Notes under the pieces: model-generated | Databases searched by the model: none | The model's input: the letters and a program-made list of their open reading frames with translations, nothing else | What the model was told of the DNA's origin: nothing | Translations under genes and position numbers: made by a program | NCBI GenBank assembly: GCA_024403175.1 | Contig: JAKSSI010000025.1 | Span: 1 to 10,926 of the forward strand | DNA: 10,926 nt | Reading direction: 5' to 3' | Source of the DNA: Clostridia bacterium | GTDB lineage: Bacteria > Bacillota_A > Clostridia > Peptostreptococcales > Anaerovoracaceae | Shown here: piece by piece, positions 6,848 to 10,926 of the stretch | Position numbering within the stretch: the stretch's first letter is position 1 | Layout of the letters: every line of letters starts with the position of its first letter

Positions 6848-7686
6848 TACAGCACCACACTAGCCCTTCTCGTAGCATGACAGCTAACGTTAACAGCAAC
6901 AGGAAGTCCGGCAACATGAGTTGGATACTGCTCAATAGCAACATTAAGGCAAGTTGTTCTGCCGCCAAAGCCCTGAGGACCAATTCCAAGATTATTGATT
7001 CTTTCAAGAAGCTGCTTTTCAAGATCTGCATAATATGGATCTTCGTTTTCAACGCCGATAGGTCTTAATAAAGCCTTCTTTGCAAGGTAAGCCACCTTAT
7101 CAAAGCTGCCGCCAACGCCGACCCCAATAACAATTGGAGGACATGGGTTTGGACCAGCAAGCTTTACAGTTTCTACGATAAAATCAAGGACACCCTTTTC
7201 GCCATCGGATGGCTTAAGCATACCAAGGCGGCTCATGTTTTCAGAGCCAAAGCCCTTTGGCATAACTGTAAGCTTAAGGCTGTCGCCCTGTTTAAGTTCG
7301 AGGCTGATAAATGCAGGTGTATTTGTACCTGTGTTGCCACGGCGAATTGGGTCGCCAACGATACTCTTTCTAAAATAGTTTACTTCGTAAGCTTCCTTTA
7401 CGCCTTCGTTAATGGCAGCATATAAATCGCCATCGATGTGAACATCGTTTCCAAGTTCTACAAAGAAACAAGCAGCGCCTGTATCCTGGCAAATTGGAAT
7501 CTGTTCTCTATCTGCAATTTCAAGATTATCTTCAAGAAGCTGAAGAGATTCTTTTGCAAGAGGCCAAGTTTCGTTTTGATGATAGGTTTTTAAAGCCTGA
7601 TATACATCATCTGGAAGCTTTAAGTTAGCCTGTTTGCAAATACCAACAACCGCATCCTTAATCTGCTTTTCTGTAATAGTTTTCAT
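6847..7686 (-). CDS. Class I fumarate hydratase, alpha (N-terminal) subunit
   Basis: The large subunit carrying the oxygen-labile [4Fe-4S] cluster that binds the substrate hydroxyl. Three cysteines sit in family-conserved contexts: Cys66 in IPICQDTG, Cys182 in GPNPCPP and Cys269 in NVSCHATRR. Other signatures are GDPIRRGNTGTNTPA (111-125), GFGSENMSRL (145-154), IGVGVGGSFDKVA (187-199) and GIGPQGFGG (234-242). The length of 279 residues is standard for split class I fumarases. It starts at the TAATG junction with the malic enzyme gene. Such split enzymes are common in anaerobes and archaea. L-tartrate dehydratase TtdA is the close alternative, judged less likely from the malic enzyme partner. 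Confidence 0.94.
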   Translation of the reverse strand: MKTITEKQIKDAVVGICKQANLKLPDDVYQALKTYHQNETWPLAKESLQLLEDNLEIADREQIPICQDTGAACFFVELGNDVHIDGDLYAAINEGVKEAYEVNYFRKSIVGDPIRRGNTGTNTPAFISLELKQGDSLKLTVMPKGFGSENMSRLGMLKPSDGEKGVLDFIVETVKLAGPNPCPPIVIGVGVGGSFDKVAYLAKKALLRPIGVENEDPYYADLEKQLLERINNLGIGPQGFGGRTTCLNVAIEQYPTHVAGLPVAVNVSCHATRRASVVL

Positions 7687-8858
7687 TAAACTCTTGCTAC
7701 TCCTGACTTGATTGCAGCATCTGCAACTGCCTTAGATACAGCTTCAACTACTCTTGGGTCGAAAGCTGCAGGGATAATACATTCGTCGTTTAATTCTTCG
7801 TCCTTTAAGATGCCTGCAATTGCATAAGCGGCAGCAAGCTTCATTTCATTGTTAATGTCCTTAGCGTTTACGCTTAATGCGCCCTTGAAAATTCCAGGGA
7901 AACCAAGAACGTTGTTAACCTGGTTAGCAAAGTCGGATCTGCCAGTAGCGATAATTCTTGCTCCGCCAGCCTTTGCTTCTTCTGGATAAATTTCTGGTTC
8001 TGGATTTGCCATAGCAAATACGATAGAATCAGCAGCCATAGTCTTAACCATTTCTGTTGTAAGGCACTTTGGTCTGGATACACCGATGAATACGTCTGCA
8101 CCAACAATAGCTTCAGCAAGTGCGCCGCGAATATTTCTTGGGTTTGTTACTGTGGAGAGCCACTGCTTATGTGGTTCAACTCTTTCGCAGCCTGGATAAA
8201 TTGTACCGAATTCATCTACTGCAACGATATCCTTAACACCTGCTGTCATAAGCATCTTGATGATTGCTGTTCCTGCAGCGCCAGGACCGTTAAGAACTAC
8301 CTTAATATCTGTAATGTTCTTCTTAACAACCTTAAGAGCATTGATAAGTGCTGCAAGAAGTACGATAGCTGTACCGTGCTGGTCGTCGTGGAATACTGGA
8401 ATATCGAGTTCCTTTCTTAAAGTATCTTCAATTTCGAAGCATTCCGGGCTTCTGATATCTTCAAGATTGATTCCGCCAAATGTAGGAGCAACCATCTTGC
8501 AGAAGTTTACAACTTCTTCAACTGTTGGAGCGTTAATTACGAGTGGGAAAGCATCTACGCCAGCAAAGTTCTTGAAAAGAACGCACTTACCTTCCATAAC
8601 TGGAAGACCAGCTTCAGGGCCGATGTTTCCGAGGCCTAAAACTGCAGTACCGTTGGAAATAACAGCAACTGTTCTAGACTTAAGAGTCATCTTATAAACA
8701 TTTGCGGGGTCTGCTACGATTTCCTTGCAAGCAGCAGCTACACCTGGTGTGTAAGCAATGGAAAGATCTGCTGCATTTTCAGTCTTAACCATAGACACTG
8801 TTTCAAGCTTACCGCGATTTGCGGAGTGAAGCTTGATGGATTCTTCATTGTAATTCAT
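7686..8858 (-). CDS. Malic enzyme (malate dehydrogenase, decarboxylating)
   Basis: Converts malate to pyruvate and CO2 with reduction of NAD(P), or the reverse. It is a short bacterial form of 390 residues without a phosphotransacetylase extension. Catalytic features are Tyr36 in IAYTPGVAA, Lys91 in VMEGKCVLF, metal ligands Glu133-Asp134 in INLEDI, and Asp158-Asp159 in FHDDQHGTA. The Rossmann dinucleotide site is LNGPGAAGTA (189-198), and Asp215 at the end of the next strand (VAVDEFG) weakly suggests NAD over NADP. FANQVNNVLGFPG (310-322) is the conserved C-terminal active-site segment. The ATG at 8858 has AAGGAG at 8867-8872. It is the first gene of a four-gene operon with both fumarase subunits, giving a pyruvate-malate-fumarate route. 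Direction in the cell is not decidable from sequence. Confidence 0.94.
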   Translation of the reverse strand: MNYNEESIKLHSANRGKLETVSMVKTENAADLSIAYTPGVAAACKEIVADPANVYKMTLKSRTVAVISNGTAVLGLGNIGPEAGLPVMEGKCVLFKNFAGVDAFPLVINAPTVEEVVNFCKMVAPTFGGINLEDIRSPECFEIEDTLRKELDIPVFHDDQHGTAIVLLAALINALKVVKKNITDIKVVLNGPGAAGTAIIKMLMTAGVKDIVAVDEFGTIYPGCERVEPHKQWLSTVTNPRNIRGALAEAIVGADVFIGVSRPKCLTTEMVKTMAADSIVFAMANPEPEIYPEEAKAGGARIIATGRSDFANQVNNVLGFPGIFKGALSVNAKDINNEMKLAAAYAIAGILKDEELNDECIIPAAFDPRVVEAVSKAVADAAIKSGVARV

Positions 8859-8872
8859 ATCTATATCTCCTT

Positions 8873-8887
8873 TTGGCTTTCGGCCAA
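8873..8887 (-). promoter_or_regulatory. Small hairpin touching the malic enzyme ribosome binding site
   Basis: TTGGC and GCCAA form a perfect 5-bp stem with a 5-base loop (CGAAA on the transcript). It sits immediately upstream of, and abuts, the AAGGAG of the malic enzyme gene. It could modulate ribosome access or stabilise the 5' end of the transcript. It is short, so its significance is uncertain. Confidence 0.35.
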
Positions 8888-8913
8888 CTTGGTAAAATTA
8901 TTAAACAATTTAT

Positions 8914-8963
8914 GACATTTAAGTATATCATATATTTTTGATGTCTTTCATACTTAAAATGTC
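8914..8963. repeat. Near-perfect AT-rich inverted repeat across the malic enzyme promoter
   Basis: The arms are GACATTTAAGTAT (8914-8926) and ATACTTAAAATGTC (8950-8963), complementary apart from one extra A. The 23-base centre separates them. The right arm ends exactly at the stop codon of the upstream gene, and the left arm overlaps the predicted -10 box. It could be a weak hairpin ending the upstream operon, which lacks a T-tract, or a pair of operator half-sites controlling the malic enzyme operon. Confidence 0.55.
8922..8950 (-). promoter_or_regulatory. Candidate promoter of the malic enzyme-fumarase operon
   Basis: The -10 box TATACT (8922-8927, minus strand) has a poor -35 match, TGAAAG (8945-8950), with 17-base spacing. 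The predicted start is about 8915, giving a leader of about 57 bases. The gap of 104 bases to the upstream gene and the change in gene function make a promoter here likely. The weak -35 and overlapping inverted repeat suggest regulated rather than constitutive use. Confidence 0.45.
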
Positions 8964-9421
8964 TAGTAAACATTTATAATTTCAACGTTTTTAACTTTAC
9001 GCTTGCTGTAATATATGTCGTTGAATACTACACTGAAGACACTACCGTCTTTATCTAGAAGCAGTAGCACCTTGCCATCTTCTTTAATCTCCGTTGCGCC
9101 AAACTCTGCAGAAAAATTGTCTGACGACACTATCTTTGCACCTTTAACTCCTGCCAAATCAATTCCAGCAAAAGCCAAAACCTCTTTTAGTTCGCAACCC
9201 ATGCCCTCGACCGTCTTAGTCGCGTGGGCCAAATTTAGGGTCGTGCCGGAATACTGGCGAAGTTGCATTCTATCGAGCTGAAAATAGAACTTTTCGTTTT
9301 TGTACTTTAAACAAATACTGCCTTCTGGCACTTTTTCGCGAATTAGTTCGTACGCGCCGCCAAGAATTAGTACCAAAATAAGTAAGGCGGCTATCACTTT
9401 TAAAACTGTTTTCTTAGTCAT
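8963..9421 (-). CDS. Membrane-anchored protein with a molybdopterin-binding-like (SUOX-fold) domain
   Basis: A 152-residue protein of unestablished function. Residues about 5-24 form an N-terminal signal or membrane anchor without a lipobox cysteine, so the rest should face outward. The segment TVEGMGCELKEVLAFAGID (70-88), followed by VKGAKIVSSDNFSAEFG, resembles the pattern of sulfite-oxidase-like domains: G-x-x-L-K-D-V-L-x-x-A-G-V-D, then strands with a S-x-D-x-Y-S motif. It is far too short to be a complete enzyme of that class, and I cannot confirm cofactor binding. The single conserved-looking cysteine is Cys76. The gene overlaps the end of the S-component-like gene by 8 bases (ATGACTAA), with GGTGG upstream of the ATG. 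It is therefore coupled to that transporter, perhaps as its extracellular partner. Confidence 0.6.
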   Translation of the reverse strand: MTKKTVLKVIAALLILVLILGGAYELIREKVPEGSICLKYKNEKFYFQLDRMQLRQYSGTTLNLAHATKTVEGMGCELKEVLAFAGIDLAGVKGAKIVSSDNFSAEFGATEIKEDGKVLLLLDKDGSVFSVVFNDIYYSKRKVKNVEIINVY

Positions 9422-9956
9422 GATAAGCCACCATATTTGTGTTTCTAAGTCTTTCTGCTAGGTTTACGGCTATAAAGCTGCATACTGCACCGCTTAAAGC
9501 GGCTACTGTAAGGTACAACAACAGTATCAGCCCCCACAGCCTAAATACGATTATATTCGCCGTAATCGCAGCCGTAATTGATGCCAAAATCGAACTTGCT
9601 AAAGCTATGGCACTTTCACTTGCGCCAGCCTTTCTAAGAAAAGTGTTTGTGATATCCATTACTAGACCTGGCACAATATATCCTATTGGTGCCAATGCTC
9701 CCATAGAGCCTATCGACCCAATGCAAAATGCCACGCCGCTTTGAACAATACTCATAAGAGTAGCATTTCCAAAGCGTGGGTAGATAAGCAATGCAATCAA
9801 TATGAACATAAGGGAGAAACTTGTACCTATTCCTCCTGGTATGTGAAGATTGTCTGTTATTAAGTTTGCCAAAGGAGCAATAATCTTCTTTGCAGCAATA
9901 CCTATGTCGCAGGCAACTGCAAGGAAAATCATTTCCCTAAGAGTCATTTTTCTCAA
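9414..9956 (-). CDS. ECF transporter S-component-like membrane protein
   Basis: A small integral membrane protein of 180 residues with about six hydrophobic segments. It resembles the substrate-specific S components of energy-coupling factor vitamin and cofactor importers. The region HIPGGIGTSFSLMFILIALL (38-57) and the later IGYIVPGLVMDI fit that style. No EcfA or EcfT gene is nearby, so it would share a module encoded elsewhere. The start is set at a TTG (9954-9956) because AAAGGA lies 7 bases upstream (9964-9969). The first ATG, three codons inside, would be about 16 bases from it. It follows the FliB-like gene by 11 bases and overlaps the next gene by 8. The substrate is unknown. Another small transporter family is possible. 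Confidence 0.6.
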   Translation of the reverse strand: MRKMTLREMIFLAVACDIGIAAKKIIAPLANLITDNLHIPGGIGTSFSLMFILIALLIYPRFGNATLMSIVQSGVAFCIGSIGSMGALAPIGYIVPGLVMDITNTFLRKAGASESAIALASSILASITAAITANIIVFRLWGLILLLYLTVAALSGAVCSFIAVNLAERLRNTNMVAYHD

Positions 9957-9967
9957 GTTGTGTCCTT

Positions 9968-10714
9968 TTATACTGAATAGCTTTCTAAGATTTCTCTTAG
10001 CTTGCTTGGGTTGTATTCAATCTCGGCAGAATAAGCTCTTGCTATTTCCACCATTGCTTCAAAGCTTGGATTTTCAAGGCTGTCCCAGCGCTCTGTAATC
10101 GTATTTACACTGTCTCTGATAAACTGAATGCGCTCATCCAAAAGACCGTCGTAGAGAGCATCCGGAAGCTGCCTAAATATAAAATACTCTGTAAGACGAG
10201 CCGTCATTGAATCAGGAATCTCAGCAGCCTGAGCCAAAAGACCTTCTCTTAAAAACCATAAATAGTCTTCATCTTCTGGAAGAGCCTCAATCGCAGCATC
10301 TAAATCTGAGCCCTCTTCTGCTACAAACTTCAAAGGCTCCGTGCGACCCAAAATAATTCTTGCAGCCTCTTCGCAGGAAAGCCCAAGGCCAGTTTCAACT
10401 ATGCCTGTCCAGTAATTTCTAAAACGCGGATGGTCTGTACAAATTTGGCAAAGATAATCCTCGCCGTGGTCCAAAATCAAATTGCAAAGCCCATCTTCTC
10501 TTAAGAAGGCACAACGGTCCGCGCCCACTAACTGAAAATGTGAAAGATCCCCTTCTACATCTACAATATTAGGAATGCCATCGGCCTTATACCTAGCCAA
10601 GCTGTCTTCATCTATGTCTATTTCCCAGCCTATGCAGCAATTATGCTTGCACTTATTGGCAATGCAAGAAAACTCGCCGTAGTAGTCCGGAAATATGTTT
10701 ATTTCTTTACTCAT
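9968..10714 (-). CDS. FliB-like cysteine-rich protein (flagellin lysine-N-methylase family)
   Basis: Resembles FliB, which methylates lysines on flagellin in enterobacteria. Distant clostridial relatives are common and their targets unknown. The family's cysteine pattern is clear: [20 protein letters not shown] (Cys17, 22, 26, 27), [14 protein letters not shown] (Cys68, 77), [12 protein letters not shown] (Cys89, 92) and [13 protein letters not shown] (Cys114). The cysteines may bind a metal centre. At 248 residues it is much shorter than the roughly 350-400 residues I recall for FliB, although the cysteine core is complete. No flagellar genes are in the window, so a role other than flagellin modification is possible. 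The ATG overlaps the stop of the YgiQ-type gene (ATGA), with only a weak purine run as ribosome site. Confidence 0.75.
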   Translation of the reverse strand: MSKEINIFPDYYGEFSCIANKCKHNCCIGWEIDIDEDSLARYKADGIPNIVDVEGDLSHFQLVGADRCAFLREDGLCNLILDHGEDYLCQICTDHPRFRNYWTGIVETGLGLSCEEAARIILGRTEPLKFVAEEGSDLDAAIEALPEDEDYLWFLREGLLAQAAEIPDSMTARLTEYFIFRQLPDALYDGLLDERIQFIRDSVNTITERWDSLENPSFEAMVEIARAYSAEIEYNPSKLREILESYSV

Positions 10715-10926
10715 TTCTTTTTCTTAAAATTCTTGCCCTGGAAATTACCCTTTGCAGAATTCTTGTTCTGCGACCCATTGTTCTTCCAAGGTCTTGGAGG
10801 AATCAAGCACTGCTTATCATAGCCTATAAGGTCTTCCCTCTTAGCCTTTAGAAGCGCCTCTTTTACGAGGTCGTAATTTTCAGGCTTTTTGTACTGTATA
10901 AGCGCACGCTGCATAGCCTTTTCACG
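10711..10926 (-). CDS. YgiQ family radical SAM protein, C-terminal fragment
   Basis: The 3' end of a gene that continues beyond the window edge. The frame is open to 10926, with about 71 residues visible. The segment [20 protein letters not shown] followed by [15 protein letters not shown] is the distinctive C-terminus of the YgiQ/UPF0313 radical SAM family (roughly 600-740 residues in full). These proteins carry a [4Fe-4S]/S-adenosylmethionine domain, outside this window, and have no firmly assigned reaction. A Lys/Asn/Gly-rich low-complexity tail of about 25 residues follows, ending in KNFKKKK. The ATG at 10914 is internal and not a real start. It is translationally coupled to the FliB-like gene. 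Confidence 0.85.
   Translation of the reverse strand, partial: REKAMQRALIQYKKPENYDLVKEALLKAKREDLIGYDKQCLIPPRPWKNNGSQNKNSAKGNFQGKNFKKKK

Noticed and set aside
6293..7686. Reading the two-subunit enzyme as L-tartrate dehydratase
   Set aside because: The families share the same motifs and cannot be split with certainty by eye, but the malic enzyme partner and the absence of a tartrate transporter favour fumarase.
8257..8697. Plus-strand open frame of 146 codons opposite the malic enzyme gene
   Set aside because: It lies wholly antisense to a clearly recognised enzyme, has no similarity I can see and is a shadow of biased codon use. The same holds for the frames at 1442-1669, 1928-2269, 2300-2614, 2595-2870 and 9439-9744.
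1..10926. CRISPR arrays, tRNA or rRNA genes, complete insertion sequences, phage or toxin-antitoxin genes
   Set aside because: No regularly spaced direct repeats, tRNA cloverleaf or rRNA sequence, and no transposase or phage-type protein, was seen on either strand.

Overview
The window reads as a stretch of chromosome from an anaerobic low-to-mid GC Firmicute, most likely a member of the Clostridia. I infer this from the oxygen-sensitive two-subunit class I fumarase, purine-rich Shine-Dalgarno sites, a Firmicutes-type lipoprotein binding protein, a clostridial-style Crp/Fnr regulator, an acetyl-CoA-type MetA and a FliB-like protein. I cannot place it at genus level. Nothing seen suggests phage, plasmid or CRISPR content. 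Ten complete genes and the 3' end of an eleventh lie on the minus strand, and one gene lies on the plus strand.

Layout. Positions 1-719 (+) hold a DUF554/YqgA-like membrane protein whose true start may lie outside the window. It ends at a hairpin terminator (729-760) that has a T-tract on both sides and so can work in both directions. Positions 778-941 hold a long dyad with about 43 base pairs in seven helices and no credible protein. It is either a structured RNA or a small palindromic element, and it lies between the terminator and the end of the methionine operon.

Methionine/transport operon (-), 5526 to 980: lipoprotein binding protein, permease, ATPase, MetY, MetA. Gene junctions overlap or are at most 20 bases apart. 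MetA has Glu111, the residue associated with acetyl-CoA use, and MetY is an O-acetylhomoserine sulfhydrylase. The pair would therefore convert homoserine and sulfide to homocysteine. The SsuABC-like transporter presumably brings in a sulfur-containing compound or precursor, but its substrate is not readable from sequence.

Malate/fumarate operon (-), 8858 to 5617: malic enzyme, fumarase alpha, fumarase beta and a Crp/Fnr-family regulator, joined by two TAATG junctions and one 4-base gap. Together the enzymes interconvert pyruvate, malate and fumarate. The operon ends in a perfect 26-base palindrome followed by a T-tract. The same palindrome is centred about 41.5 bases upstream of the predicted start of the methionine/transport operon, the classical class II position for a Crp/Fnr activator. 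It may therefore be both the terminator of the regulator gene and the operator of the next operon.

Upstream operon (-), from the window edge at 10926 to 8963: the 3' end of a YgiQ-type radical SAM gene, a short FliB-like cysteine-rich protein, an ECF S-component-like membrane protein and a membrane-anchored protein with a domain resembling the sulfite-oxidase/molybdopterin-binding fold. No stretch longer than about 220 bases lacks a gene.
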